A stretch of 40,289 nt of DNA from Saprospiraceae bacterium (GCA_012031785.1 JAAUTG010000007.1:1-40289); one strand, 5' to 3'. Counted from the first letter of the stretch, positions 19,143 through 28,818 are shown. Numbers and translations are program-made. Notes: generated from the sequence alone by a model not told the origin.

Positions 19143-19778
19143 ATGAATGAACGACGAGCGGAAAAAATAAAAACAGTTGTAGAAAAGCGACAGAAAGACT
19201 TTACGATAGTATTGGAGAACATTAGAGACCATCATAATATCGGTGCGGCGCTTCGTTCCTGTGATTCAGTAGGTATTCAAGAAATTTTTGTTCTCCAAAG
19301 CGATCCTGCCTTACAAACTTCTAATGTCGTTTTGGGAAAACGCACTTCTGCTGGTACGCGCAAGTGGGTGGATACTCACTATTTCACCAATACAGCAGCC
19401 TGTTTTGCAGCTATCCGCACGAAATACGAATTTATTTTCACTACACACTTAGAAGAACAATCAAAATCGCTGTATCAACTGGATTTGACGCAATCCATAG
19501 CTTTATTTTTTGGGAATGAAGAAAAAGGAGTTTCGGAAGAAGCCCTGCAACTAGCAGACGGCAACTTCATTATTCCACAAATGGGTATGGCAGCCAGTTT
19601 AAATGTTTCTGTGGCTTGCGCAGTAGCAGTTTATGAAGGATTTAGGCAACGCTATTTGAAGGGGTTTTATGACAACCAGCCACAATTAACTTTGCTGGAA
19701 CAAGCAAGTTTGATTGAAACCTACACAGAAAGACATCTCCAAAAACAACAGCGAAAGAAGTCAGCGCGGCTAGATTAA
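19143..19778 (+). CDS. trmH: tRNA (guanosine-18-2'-O)-methyltransferase TrmH / SpoU family
   Basis: SAM-dependent ribose methyltransferase with the trefoil-knot SPOUT fold. Motif 1 ENIRDHHNIGAALRSCD contains the catalytic Arg (R38) and Asn32. Motif 2 is LFFGNEEKGVSEEAL (about 121-135), and motif 3 IPQMGMAASLNVSVACA (144-160) forms the knot. The basic C terminus (QKQQRKKSARLD) could contact tRNA. At 211 aa it lacks the N-terminal extension seen in RlmB, which supports TrmH over the rRNA enzyme encoded at 34069. Confidence 0.88.
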   Translation: MNERRAEKIKTVVEKRQKDFTIVLENIRDHHNIGAALRSCDSVGIQEIFVLQSDPALQTSNVVLGKRTSAGTRKWVDTHYFTNTAACFAAIRTKYEFIFTTHLEEQSKSLYQLDLTQSIALFFGNEEKGVSEEALQLADGNFIIPQMGMAASLNVSVACAVAVYEGFRQRYLKGFYDNQPQLTLLEQASLIETYTERHLQKQQRKKSARLD

Positions 19779-19796
19779 GTGAATTGTCTGTGCCAC

Positions 19797-20189
19797 TCAC
19801 AGCGTTATTTCGTTAGCCATGTCACTCAAAGACTGAAGTTGAGTGTATAGTTTTTTTAAAAAAGTGGTTTTATCGTTGTTGTTTAGTGCATTTTCAGCAA
19901 GTAAGGATTTGAATTGCGTGTAGTTCTGTTGCCAAGCGTCCCAAGGTTGGGTCAAACCCTCTATTTGCGCGACTAACTCTATTTCGTCCATTGTGAGGGT
20001 ACGCCCCTGAACGTTAATGCTAGTGGCAATTTGCTGGATAGTTTCCATTTGTTCCGATACCTCTGGCAGCAGTTGTTCAATATTAGCTGCTATGTCTTGT
20101 GGTAGTTGTTGTTTTGGATTTTCTTGTGTTTGGCATCCTATGAAGAAGGCTGACAAAAAAGACAGTAGTACAAATTGGTAATGTATCAT
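19797..20189 (-). CDS. Small lipoprotein of unknown function
   Basis: 130 aa. A signal peptide (about 1-18) ends in the lipobox AFFIGC (Cys19). The mature part is Gln/Leu-rich and predicted helical, with heptad-like spacing (IEQLLPEVSEQMETIQQIA), so a coiled coil is likely. I know no family. It lies 135 bases downstream of the Fur-family gene on the same strand and may be read from it. It is convergent with trmH (18-base gap). Confidence 0.65.
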   Translation of the reverse strand: MIHYQFVLLSFLSAFFIGCQTQENPKQQLPQDIAANIEQLLPEVSEQMETIQQIATSINVQGRTLTMDEIELVAQIEGLTQPWDAWQQNYTQFKSLLAENALNNNDKTTFLKKLYTQLQSLSDMANEITL

Positions 20190-20324
20190 ATTAGGTATTT
20201 TTAATGATGTTGATGATGTATAATTGAGGACGTGTGCGATGTAATTTTCATTCGATTTTGGCTTTTTACATTATGCAACGTAGCGAATTGAGAATAATAA
20301 ATTGAATTGGATAATCTCAAAGAT

Positions 20325-20738
20325 TTACTGACAAGTTTTGCAAGTGCCGGAAAGCAGCAGGTGAATTTGATGAACTTGATAGCCTAAAGGATTCGTAATA
20401 TGCGGTATAGGAATCTGTTCCATACAAACCGTTTTGTTGCAAACTTCACAATGAAAATGAGCATGGCTATCGTGGTGCGCGTGTTCGTCACAGTTAGCTT
20501 CACAAAGGGCATACTTCATTTTACCTGTTCCATCAATAGCTTGATGAATGATGCCTTTCTGCTCGAAAGTACGCAGCGTGCGATATACAGTAATTCGGTC
20601 TGCTGTATCCATTTGTAGTTCTAATTCTTGCTGACCAAGTGCTTGATTAGCGTTTAAAAACAGCTCTAGCATTTGCGCCCGAATTGGGGTCTTTCTCAAG
20701 CTGTATGTATGAAGTATTTCCATGATTCTATTGTCCAT
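20325..20738 (-). CDS. Fur-family metal-dependent regulator
   Basis: Winged-helix repressor of 137 aa. DNA-binding part about 1-82 (RITVYRTLRTFEQKGIIHQ is the recognition-helix region). The dimer domain has a His-rich metal loop HAHHDSHAHFHCEVC, with structural zinc ligands Cys97-x2-Cys100 and Cys133-x2-Cys136. Both CxxC pairs are kept, as in Fur, PerR and Zur. The sequence does not decide which metal it senses. No obvious target operon lies next to it; only the small lipoprotein follows. Confidence 0.88.
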   Translation of the reverse strand: MDNRIMEILHTYSLRKTPIRAQMLELFLNANQALGQQELELQMDTADRITVYRTLRTFEQKGIIHQAIDGTGKMKYALCEANCDEHAHHDSHAHFHCEVCNKTVCMEQIPIPHITNPLGYQVHQIHLLLSGTCKTCQ

Positions 20739-20851
20739 CTGTGAAGTTTCTTTCTTGCTGACCAGTTTTACAAAAGTTAACTTGCCTGTTCCTAAATAAA
20801 TTATCTAACGTTTAGTATTTATTCTAGTTGTAGGATTTAGGTACAAAAACA

Positions 20852-20900
20852 ATTTCCTGTTTGATCGTTGCACTTGCGTCAAGCGACCAAAACAGGAAAT
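20852..20900 (-). terminator. Terminator of the TPR lipoprotein gene
   Basis: ATTTCCTGTTTGATCG pairs with CGACCAAAACAGGAAAT (one bulge) around a 16-base loop that itself has a short stem. On the minus strand it is followed by GTTTTTG. It lies 138 bases past the stop at 21038. Confidence 0.65.
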
Positions 20901-21037
20901 GTAACAGAAGGACAATTTTTACAACAGAAATACAAACACTTTAAGCGTTAGCACTGGGTTTGGACAATAAAGTAGATAGCATGGCCTAGTCTTTTCTAAT
21001 TTGTATTTTTACAAAATAATTGAGGTAGATGTCCCTT

Positions 21038-22255
21038 TTATTGGTTTAAAGAAGTTTGAATGGCAAGCAATTCTGGATGCTGACTATTCGTAATCTTGGC
21101 TTGCTGGAGATACGAAACTGCGGCTTCCGTTTTCCCTTGTTTCGATAGAATTGATGCCATCAATTTATTCAAGTCAATATTATTTGGGCGTTTTTCGTAT
21201 TCTGCTTGTGCATATTTCAAGGCTTCTTCATAGTTCTCCGTCAAATCGCGATGTATAACAGCATATTCCAAGTTCATATTATGACCGTGCATTACGTCAT
21301 CTTCCAGCATTGTAAAAATCTCTTTGATGGTGCTTTTGGCTTCTGCCATTCGGTTGGTTTTTTGGTATAAATGCGCTAATTGCTCGTAAAAACCAACTTC
21401 GGGGATGATGTTCTTAGCCTCATTCAACAGGCGCTCTGCTTCTTGATAATTTTCTTTTGCCATTTCCACTTCTGCTAGAGCAGCAATAGCAAATGGATAG
21501 TTGGGTCTTTCTTGTAAAATAATTTGATACTCTTGGGCTGCCTGTTCTAAGTTACCATAAGTTTGATATAAGTTACCAAGTGTTAAGCGCGTCCAAGCGG
21601 TTTGTTCTTGTCCAGGCGCACCTGCTGAAACTGCCAATTTCATAGCTTCAATAGCACCATCTATTTTTCCATAAATTTCCCTCAAATAAGATACCCTAGA
21701 GTAAGACCGCAAATCTGGGCGAATGGATACCATTTTATCTGCTACTTCTACGGCTTTGGTGTAATTACCTAATTCCACATGAGCATCTACTAATGTACCG
21801 TAAACTTGTGCGTTATAAGGATTAAGCGTCAGTGCTTTTTCTCCTGTTTCTAATGCTGCTGCAAAGTCGTGTTGAGACAGTTGTACGCCCGCTTTGGTCA
21901 CCAAAGTCATGAAAAGAATGTCTTTATCGCTTGGCGTAAGTTGTAGAATCTCATCTGTCATGCGCAAAGCGGCAGGATAATAATGTCCATGTTCGCCTGT
22001 AATGCGTGCTTCCTGCACAAAAAGCTGTGCCAATTCCAGTCTCGCTTCCAAGTCATCTGGTTTTTCGCTAAGTTTTAGCCGATTTTTAGCGTAATAATTT
22101 TGTATGGTCTCCCATTCTTTACCGTTTTGGATGGCTTCATTTCTGTTCAATAATTCTGGTAATGTACTATCTTGGGTTGTAGAGGTACTGTTTTTTTCCG
22201 CGCAAGAAATTAAACCTAAAAAAGCCGCTAGGATAATGTATTTGATAGCTTGCAT
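21038..22255 (-). CDS. Tetratricopeptide-repeat lipoprotein
   Basis: 405 aa with signal peptide and lipobox LGLISC (Cys18), so it is probably anchored to a membrane facing the periplasm. The rest is stacked TPR helices, for example YNAQVYGTLVDAHVELGNYTKA, LTLGNLYQTYGNLEQAAQEY and HLYQKTNRMAEAKSTIKEI, about eight units. A conserved insert EARITGEHGHYYPAALRMTDEIL precedes the repeats. It lies 71 bases downstream of the DUF4331 gene with the sorting domain and is probably in one operon with the DUF4331 pair, which suggests a partner role. No catalytic motif. Confidence 0.85.
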   Translation of the reverse strand: MQAIKYIILAAFLGLISCAEKNSTSTTQDSTLPELLNRNEAIQNGKEWETIQNYYAKNRLKLSEKPDDLEARLELAQLFVQEARITGEHGHYYPAALRMTDEILQLTPSDKDILFMTLVTKAGVQLSQHDFAAALETGEKALTLNPYNAQVYGTLVDAHVELGNYTKAVEVADKMVSIRPDLRSYSRVSYLREIYGKIDGAIEAMKLAVSAGAPGQEQTAWTRLTLGNLYQTYGNLEQAAQEYQIILQERPNYPFAIAALAEVEMAKENYQEAERLLNEAKNIIPEVGFYEQLAHLYQKTNRMAEAKSTIKEIFTMLEDDVMHGHNMNLEYAVIHRDLTENYEEALKYAQAEYEKRPNNIDLNKLMASILSKQGKTEAAVSYLQQAKITNSQHPELLAIQTSLNQ

Positions 22256-22326
22256 AGTATAATTGTTTGATATTGAATTGAATAAAAAACGAGGTTGGGT
22301 GTTAATCCCCCAACCTCGAAGGTGCT

Positions 22327-24393
22327 TTACTTGGATTTGATTAGTTTTAAAATCTGTAATACTTCATCTTCTGCACTTGCCTTCGCAAAGTATGTTCCTG
22401 CTGGCAAGTGTGTTGCGTTCCATCTAGCTTGGTGCAAGCCTTCTGATTGCTTACTATTTACTAACGTTGTAATCAATTTTCCATTTTGATCAAACACCTG
22501 CACGGTTACGTCCATTTCCTTTTCCAACTGGTAATTAATGGTCGTTTCCGTTTGGAATGGATTCGGATAGTTTACCATCATCACCTTACCCACGCTTTGT
22601 GCGCTCAAGCCCAAAACTGTATTGGAAGTAGGTGCAACTTTTGCTACACTTTGTTCACCAACAATTTCACCACTACACTTGCTCGTACCGCTCCAAGGAC
22701 GTTGCACGTAAGGGAAAAATCCTAAGAATGAAGTATCATAGCTTCTACACCAGTTGTGTAGGTCAATACATCCAACAAATCTTGTGTCACTGGACTAGCA
22801 CTAGTGGCAGGATCGAAATCATCGTACCACAAACCAATTGCCGCCAATACTACACCCGATACCGCTTGTAATTCAATGCGCGTCACATCATCTTCTAAAC
22901 GACGACCATTCGGAAAACCATCCATATTAGGAATGAATTGCAATTCAGCCGTTCGATTAAAACGTGGATCAGTTAAGCCCAATACGGCTGCTTGTATTAA
23001 ACCAAGTGAGCTAAAGTCTTTTGACCTACGCTTTGTGACAGGTACTGCCATATTTAAGCGCAGCATATCGCCGCCATTGGGTAAAAAGTTATTCACGAAT
23101 GGTTTACCTGCTGCCAATGGGTTGCCATTTTTACCTGTTGCCAATTGGTAAGGAGTCACATTTGGAACGCCTGTATGGAAAGCGGGCCACAAATCTACTG
23201 AACGTGGTTGACCTGGACCAGGCAATAAGAGAGTACCAAATACTGCATCGTCTAACGCTGTCCCTGCTACTGCTGCTGAACCTTTCAAGGCAAACAAGCC
23301 ATCTGCGCCATTCGTAAAGTCAAAAGCACCTAATGATTTTGTTTGTATGCGCAAAGGTGCAAAAGCAGGCACCGCAGAGCCAAATAAATCATCATCCATG
23401 TACAATGCCAATTCTGGATTGTAGAAAAACGGGTCTAAACTGGTGTCCGTAATTTCGTCATAAGGCGTAATTGCATTCCAATAGTCTTTGAATCCAATTG
23501 GAATAACTGCTTCATTTGTCAAAGGCATTCCCAAACGAGATACTTGTACCCAATCACCAGAGTAAGTTTCCTTACCTGCTTCCAAAGTACGAATTTGAGG
23601 ACGACTTGCAGAAGCCCAAACACCAATCACATAATCTGAATCTAAAATGTCACGCGGTTGTGCTGGCGCAGTTGCTTTTTTCAACAAATCAATAGATAAT
23701 TGAAGGGCAATCACACTGACGTTCTTACAAGCTACTCCGTCAATGGCGGCTCCGTTTTGACGTGGAGAATCACCTAAATCAAAAATACCGCCTAAATCTA
23801 CAAAGAAAGGATCATCAGCAGAACCTACCCACACGCGCTCTTGGCGAGTCGCAAAGCGAACTTCCTTGCGCGCTACGTTTTCGTAGTTTCCGATTCTCAA
23901 ACCTACTGGTGAATTGATGGAACGTGGACCAACATTATATGGTGTCACTCTTCCATTTGCAAGTATTGTACTAAAAGTGCGTCCACCATCCAAGCTGCGT
24001 TCTACGATATAGGTCGTCTTTTGGTTTTCCTTACCTAAACGCATTGGAAAGAAGGTTGTGGGGTCTTCATTTGTGATTTTGAACGTAAAACGATACACAA
24101 TTTCATCACCCGGTATGGAAGCATCGTTATCCACATGAATTTCATAGCGAACGTTCTCTCCAAAAGTGTAGTAATTCGGTCCACCATGCGGCAATTGCAA
24201 AGGCACATAAGTGGCAATGATAGTTACAAAATTAGGATTTTCTGGACTGCGAAAAGCATATAAATCCACATTATCAGCTAAAGGATCATCCGAAATAAGC
24301 GGTGCTTCTCTATGGCTGGAAGCGAACAGCGCGCCACAGATACTTACACTTAGTAGTGTCGCGGCAAAGTATTTTAATATTCTTTTTTTTCAT
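22327..24393 (-). CDS. DUF4331 secreted protein with T9SS type A sorting domain (two frameshifts)
   Basis: Merges track ORFs 22722-24269 and 22327-22707. The true start is ATG 24393: removing one A from the A8 run (24383-24390) gives MKKRILKYFAATLLSVSICG and an Ala-Ser-Ser-His-Arg-Glu-Ala-Pro mature start. Adding one T near 22740 joins TTGVEA to YDTSFLGFFPYVQRPWSGTS. The repaired length is about 688 aa. DUF4331 (about 27-555) carries SSHREAPLI, DLYAFRSPENPN, FFYNPELALYMDDDLFG and GLWYDDFDPATS. The last 80 residues (VNYPNPFQTETTINY ... LPAGTYFAKASA) are a T9SS C-terminal domain, so the product is exported by type IX secretion. DUF4331 function is unknown. It is a tandem paralogue of the gene at 24457. 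Confidence 0.88.
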
Positions 24394-24456
24394 CACAAGG
24401 ATTGTTTTTTAAATTGAAATAAATTTTAAAAATGAATCAGGTTTACAGTCAAAGTA

Positions 24457-26202
24457 TTAATTACCTGACTGATTCACATCTGTACCTCTCCAAGGCATCG
24501 CCAAATAAGGGAAAGTAGCTGTGAATGGTGCATCATTCTTATCCACTCCTGTGGAGTAAGTCAATACATCAATTAAATCCTGTGTTACGGGGCTTGTACT
24601 GGTTGCTGGGTCAAAATCATCGTACCACAAACCAATAGCCGCTAACACTACACCTGATACTGCTTGCAACTCAATACGAGTTACATCATCTTCCAAACGA
24701 CGACCATTTGGGAAGCCATCCATATTTGGAATGAACTGCAAATTAGTATTGGCATTGAAACGAGCATCCGTCAATCCTAACACTGCTGCCTGCACCAAGC
24801 CCAATGCGCTAAAATCTGGACTGTTGCGCGGGGTGACGGGTACCGCCATATTTAAGCGCAACATATCGCCACCATTAGGTAAAAAGTTATTCACAAAAGG
24901 CTTCCCGGCTGCTAATGGATTACCATTTTTGCCTGTTGCTAATTGATAAGGAATCACATTTGGAACACCTGTATGGAAAGCGGGCCACAAATCCACAGAG
25001 CGAGGCTGACCAGCTCCTGGTAACAATAAAGTACCAAAAACAGCATCATCCAAAGCTGTACCTGCTACTGCACTTGAACCTTTTAAACTGAACAAACCAT
25101 CTGCACCATTGCTAAAGTCAAAAGCACCTAATGATTTTGTCTGTACGCGCAAAGGGGCAAAAGCAGGCACCGCAGGTCCAAACAAATCATCATCCATGTA
25201 CAAAGCCAGTTCAGGGTTGTAAAAGAATGGGTCTAAAACAGTGTCTGTGATTTCCTCATAAGGTGTAATTCCATTCCAATAGTCTTTGAACCCAATCGGA
25301 ATCACTACTTCGTTTGTTAAAGGCATTCCTAATCGAGATACCTGTATCCAGCTTCCATTTTCGTCTGGTGTGCTTCCGTCTGTTTGCAACGTTTTGGTAG
25401 CTCTTCTGCTTGCGGAAGCCCAAATACCTATTACATAGTCTGCATCCAAAATGTCGCGTGGCTGAGCCGGCGCACCTGTCTTCAATAAAGTGCTGATAGG
25501 GACTTGAATGGCAATAGAATGCACATTGTATTTTGCTAAACCATCGCGGCTTGGACCGTTTTGACGTGGTAGATCCCCCAAATCAAAAGCACCACCTAAA
25601 TCTACATAGAAAGGGTCATCCGTCGGTCCGCAGAAAACGGTTTCTCCTGTGCTGGCATTGGTAATAGCATTTCTGAACAATTCCTCATAAGTAGTTCCTA
25701 ATCCTACACCAGATTCGATGGAACGTGCTCCGATGTTGTACGGTGGCACAATACCGTTCAACACGATAGGAATAAATAAATTTCCTCCATCCACACTACG
25801 CTCCAAAGTGTAAGTGGTCTTGATGTTCTGCAAGCCCAAGCGAATATTGAAGAAAGTAGATGGATCTTGGTTCTCCCGCTTGAAAGTAAACCGATAGACA
25901 ATTTCGTCGCCTGGTTTGCTGGCATCGTTGTCAATGTGAATTTCGTAGCGGATGTTCTCTCCAAATGAATAGTAATTCGGACCGCCAAAGGGCAACTGTG
26001 CTGGAATGTAGCTTGCGATAATCGTAATCATGTTTGGATTGTCTGGACTGCGAAACGCATACAAATCCGTGTTGTCCGCAAGTGGGTCATTGGCAATTAG
26101 TGGAGCCTCTCGGTGGCTGGAAGCCCAAGCACCGTTACTCATCACACCTAGCAAAGCCAACACCACCCATAAGCGGAAGTGCATACAAAGATAGAACTTC
26201 AT
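24457..26202 (-). CDS. DUF4331 secreted protein, paralogue without sorting domain
   Basis: 581 aa from ATG 26202 (MKFYLCMHFRLWVVLALLG). The track's longer start at 26280 adds 26 residues before a normal signal peptide and is unlikely. After cleavage at GAWA, the mature protein begins SSHREAPLIANDPLADNTDL. Its whole length parallels the neighbour at 22327; the part after VIPIGFKDYWN is nearly the same, while the middle (about 150-280) differs more. It ends at DVNQSGN with no T9SS C-terminal domain, so it should stay in the periplasm or leave by another route. The reading frame is intact. The 63-base gap to the next copy suggests co-transcription. Confidence 0.9.
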   Translation of the reverse strand: MKFYLCMHFRLWVVLALLGVMSNGAWASSHREAPLIANDPLADNTDLYAFRSPDNPNMITIIASYIPAQLPFGGPNYYSFGENIRYEIHIDNDASKPGDEIVYRFTFKRENQDPSTFFNIRLGLQNIKTTYTLERSVDGGNLFIPIVLNGIVPPYNIGARSIESGVGLGTTYEELFRNAITNASTGETVFCGPTDDPFYVDLGGAFDLGDLPRQNGPSRDGLAKYNVHSIAIQVPISTLLKTGAPAQPRDILDADYVIGIWASASRRATKTLQTDGSTPDENGSWIQVSRLGMPLTNEVVIPIGFKDYWNGITPYEEITDTVLDPFFYNPELALYMDDDLFGPAVPAFAPLRVQTKSLGAFDFSNGADGLFSLKGSSAVAGTALDDAVFGTLLLPGAGQPRSVDLWPAFHTGVPNVIPYQLATGKNGNPLAAGKPFVNNFLPNGGDMLRLNMAVPVTPRNSPDFSALGLVQAAVLGLTDARFNANTNLQFIPNMDGFPNGRRLEDDVTRIELQAVSGVVLAAIGLWYDDFDPATSTSPVTQDLIDVLTYSTGVDKNDAPFTATFPYLAMPWRGTDVNQSGN

Positions 26203-26614
26203 AATAAGAATAAATTTGGTTAAAAAAATAAAGCACTCTGTTGGATTTTGGAGGTAACACTTTGGTGCTTGCTTTTTCAAGCTATCGCACTGTATCTGTT
26301 TTAGTAAGAAAGTGAGCGTGATTCACACTTATTGAGCATTTACGAAATGGAAGGTGAGTTTGGATTTTTGATTAAGGCAGTTTTTTTATTTCTCTTTCAG
26401 TTTTTTGTATTGTGTAGGGAAAAGAACCAAATACATAGCAAATAGAGTATCTGGCTTTGCTTGACTTCATGAGCCAAGTAAGCGTTACAAAAGTGATTAG
26501 CGTAAGAGACAAATGAGTTAACAATTTTCGTCTGCAACTCATTCATTATCAGACAATAAACTGATAACCTATCACCTACAATTTACAAATCACTGCTGAA
26601 ATATCTTATTTGTT
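26203..26614. other. 412-base intergenic region
   Basis: AT-rich DNA between the PorT-like gene and the first DUF4331 gene, both on the minus strand. I see no supported ORF, hairpin with T tract, or clear TAnnTTTG box here. It presumably contains the promoter of the DUF4331-TPR run. Confidence 0.35.
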
Positions 26615-27295
26615 TTACAGTACGTAAATGATACCAATTGAAAAATGATACCCTAATAATCTTACGAATCGTTCATCGCCTTCGGCAGGCGTGTAAAGCG
26701 GAATGGTAGATAAAGTATGTTGAAAATTCAAACCCCAATGGGTATCAAAATTTATAATGCCACCAATAATCCAAGTTACATCCAAGTTAGAAAAATCTTG
26801 AACCACGCTGTTGAGTTCCAAAATTGGATAATCCTCTACATTTATACCATTAGTTTTGATATCTGTACTCACAATCCTACCCAGTGAAGTCCCTGTAAAA
26901 AAGGTGAAGGGATAAAAATATTCTTTGTTTTTCTTGCCTTCTTCTTTTGTGGTTCGTTGACCAGTATGAATGTGATACAAAAAAGGCATTTCGGCGTAAT
27001 TTAAGCGGATGTCCACATAATTAAAATTGGCTGCTGAACGCTCCCTGTCGCTTGGTTTGCCGCCTCTTTGACTAAAAAGGATGCCAACACTAAGGTATTG
27101 TTTCGTTGTTAATTGTGCAATTCCTCTCAAGCCACCTTCCAAACCTAGTTTTCGATAGCCAAAATATTTGTCGCCATCAATCTGTGCCACATTAAAACTT
27201 AGGGAAGCTCCAGCGTTGAAGCGTTGCTTAACCTGCTGTGCTAGTAATGGTAAGGTCAAGAGAGATAGTAAACTAGTAAAGATTAATCTTCTCAT
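26615..27295 (-). CDS. PorT-like outer-membrane beta-barrel protein
   Basis: 226 aa with signal peptide MRRLIFTSLLSLLTLPLLAQ. The mature protein is alternating beta-strands with aromatic girdles (YLSVGILFSQRGGK, YAEMPFLYHI, ITWIIGGIINF-like, GYHFSIGIIYVL), the pattern of the outer-membrane beta-barrel family related to PorT. FSQRGGK followed by YAEMPFL is the most typical pair. It sits upstream of the DUF4331 pair on the same strand with a 412-base gap, so a shared function is possible but not shown. Confidence 0.8.
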   Translation of the reverse strand: MRRLIFTSLLSLLTLPLLAQQVKQRFNAGASLSFNVAQIDGDKYFGYRKLGLEGGLRGIAQLTTKQYLSVGILFSQRGGKPSDRERSAANFNYVDIRLNYAEMPFLYHIHTGQRTTKEEGKKNKEYFYPFTFFTGTSLGRIVSTDIKTNGINVEDYPILELNSVVQDFSNLDVTWIIGGIINFDTHWGLNFQHTLSTIPLYTPAEGDERFVRLLGYHFSIGIIYVL

Positions 27296-27651
27296 ATTCT
27301 TCTTTTTTTTATTGGTGTACTAAATAAAATAGTTGCAGATGTCATGCAGTTCGCTATTTGCTTTTTAAAAAGATTTTCTCCCACCTACTGGAAAGCCTAT
27401 CAATTCAGTTGATCCCAAATAGTTGTATTTGGGTAAACAGCGAATAGCAAAATGCACGTAGCGTAACGTCAGTTATGTTTTTATTGATAGATTCAGTGTT
27501 AAAGTTTACATATTTTACATAGAAAACTTTTTTTTACTACATGGTATCATTAACTGATGAACACTAGTACAATTGAAAAACTACCAGTATTTATGACGCT
27601 TACGTTTTAGAGGTGTCGCTTTAATAGCCACACCTTCTTATCAAAGTCAGT
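27296..27651. other. Intergenic region with dispersed repeat copy A
   Basis: No gene. It contains a repeat (about 27345-27460) whose 32-base core is 28/32 identical to one at 29152-29183, and an internal hairpin CCCAAAT-AGTTGT-ATTTGGG. Confidence 0.5.
27345..27460. repeat. Dispersed intergenic repeat, copy A
   Basis: Core agttgtatttgggtaaacag+cgaatagcaaaa (27421-27452). Partner at 29100-29187. Both start with a CTATTTGCTTTT-like motif and end with CGAATAG(C/T)AAAA. Neither codes for protein. Confidence 0.6.
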
Positions 27652-28572
27652 TTAAATCAGAAATAATAAAATAAGTCCTGTCAACATAATGAATTTGGCA
27701 ATGGTGCTTAACTGATGAAACGCTTGGTCACTTTGAGCTTGTTGCAGCTTGAAAAAAGAGTAGAGCAACGGAGCTACAATTGCAAGCAGAACGAATAATA
27801 GTGCAATATAAGATTGTTTTTCAATAAGTTGAACAGCAGAAATAAAAAGAAAAAAGAGTAACCCCATGCCACAAATAAATGCAACCCATTTTGAGATGGT
27901 TACGCCGTATAAAATAGGTAAGGTCTTACAAAAATAAACACGATCACCTTCTCGGTCTTCTATATCCTTAATTATTTCGCGGTACATAGTGGAAAGAAAG
28001 GCAAATATTAAGTAAAGGGAAAGCAAAAACTGCAAGTGCGACCCATCCAAAGCGTTTTGTCGCATCAAATCAGCAAAAGTATAACGCTCTGCAAACCAAA
28101 CGATACCAGCTACAAATGCACAAAACAATGCGACGATGACATTTCCGATAATGACACGCTGTTTAAAAAACTTTGAATATAAAAAAAGCAAGACTACTGC
28201 GCTTGGATAAAGCAGCAAGAGTGGTAGATTTTTTACATAGATTGCCAAGTATAATGAAATGATAAATCCAATCAAAGTCAACGTACCATAACACCAATAA
28301 GCGGTCGTTATAGGTATTTGCTGATTGATAATGACTTTGTCAGGCTTATTAATTTGGTCAATAGGATAATCCAAAATATCATTGATAATATAGCCACCTG
28401 CTGCAATGATGACCGTGGAAAGCACGAGCAAAGAAAAATGAAGTACGTCCAAATCAGGTGTGATTAAGTTGCGCTCAAAAATAGGCACCAGCAGTAAGTA
28501 CTGTAATAAATACTGCGTTATAACCACGATTAGTAAATTGGGAAAACGTGTCAAACGAAGGAAAGCGATCAT
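27652..28572 (-). CDS. UbiA-family prenyltransferase
   Basis: Integral membrane enzyme, 306 aa, about eight to nine hydrophobic helices. The two metal-diphosphate motifs are present: NDILDYPID (64-72, NDxxDxxxD) and DIEDREGD (203-210). The family moves prenyl groups onto aromatic rings or glycerol phosphate. The closest Bacteroidota group is usually annotated as geranylgeranylglycerol-phosphate geranylgeranyltransferase. MenA-type activity (menaquinone) is an alternative, worth noting because mqnA and mqnE are in the window. Substrate is not decidable from sequence. Its upstream region holds the tandem leader/terminator units described below. Confidence 0.85.
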   Translation of the reverse strand: MIAFLRLTRFPNLLIVVITQYLLQYLLLVPIFERNLITPDLDVLHFSLLVLSTVIIAAGGYIINDILDYPIDQINKPDKVIINQQIPITTAYWCYGTLTLIGFIISLYLAIYVKNLPLLLLYPSAVVLLFLYSKFFKQRVIIGNVIVALFCAFVAGIVWFAERYTFADLMRQNALDGSHLQFLLSLYLIFAFLSTMYREIIKDIEDREGDRVYFCKTLPILYGVTISKWVAFICGMGLLFFLFISAVQLIEKQSYIALLFVLLAIVAPLLYSFFKLQQAQSDQAFHQLSTIAKFIMLTGLILLFLI

Positions 28573-28643
28573 TACTGTAATTGCTTAGGTATGTAAAAAA
28601 AACTGGCGTTTATCAATATTCTAGCGCAAAAATCGTCAAACAA

Positions 28644-28718
28644 TTACAAATGAGCAGAAAAAAAATTGCCTCGCTTTTTCAAGCAGAGGCAACGTACACA
28701 CACTATGAGAACACCCAT
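28644..28718 (-). CDS. Leader-type small ORF b (24 aa)
   Basis: ATG at 28718 encodes MGVLIVCVRCLCLKKRGNFF+SAHL. The first 22 bases are identical to ORF a. Its codons run through terminator 2. Rich in Val, Leu, Ile and Cys. It may be a leader peptide or an RNA element with a chance ORF. Confidence 0.4.
   Translation of the reverse strand: MGVLIVCVRCLCLKKRGNFFSAHL
28658..28692 (-). terminator. Intrinsic terminator 2, upstream of the UbiA gene
   Basis: Minus strand: TTGCCTCTGCTT pairs with AAGCGAGGCAA (one bulged T) across a GAAA loop, then T8. A textbook intrinsic terminator placed 86 bases before the UbiA start codon on the same strand. Confidence 0.85.
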
Positions 28719-28766
28719 TATTAATTCTTGTAGCTCGTAGATTACTTTAGGGTCATCTAATTGAGA

Positions 28767-28786
28767 AAAAACTTAATTAAGTTTTT
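28767..28786. repeat. Perfect 20-base palindrome
   Basis: AAAAACTTAATTAAGTTTTT, directly after terminator 1 on the minus strand. It could be a protein-binding site or an AT hairpin extending the terminator. Confidence 0.6.
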
Positions 28787-28818
28787 AAAAGCTACCCCAC
28801 GTTGTTGCCAACGCAGGG
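28787..28818 (-). terminator. Intrinsic terminator 1, GCAA tetraloop
   Basis: Minus strand: CCCTGCGTTG pairs with CAACGTGGGG (10 pairs, two G-U) across a GCAA loop, followed by TAGCTTTT. It overlaps the end of ORF a. Confidence 0.75.

Noticed and set aside
22486-23317. Plus-strand ORFs opposite DUF4331 (A)
   Set aside because: Shadows; the minus strand carries a coherent secreted protein with sorting domain.
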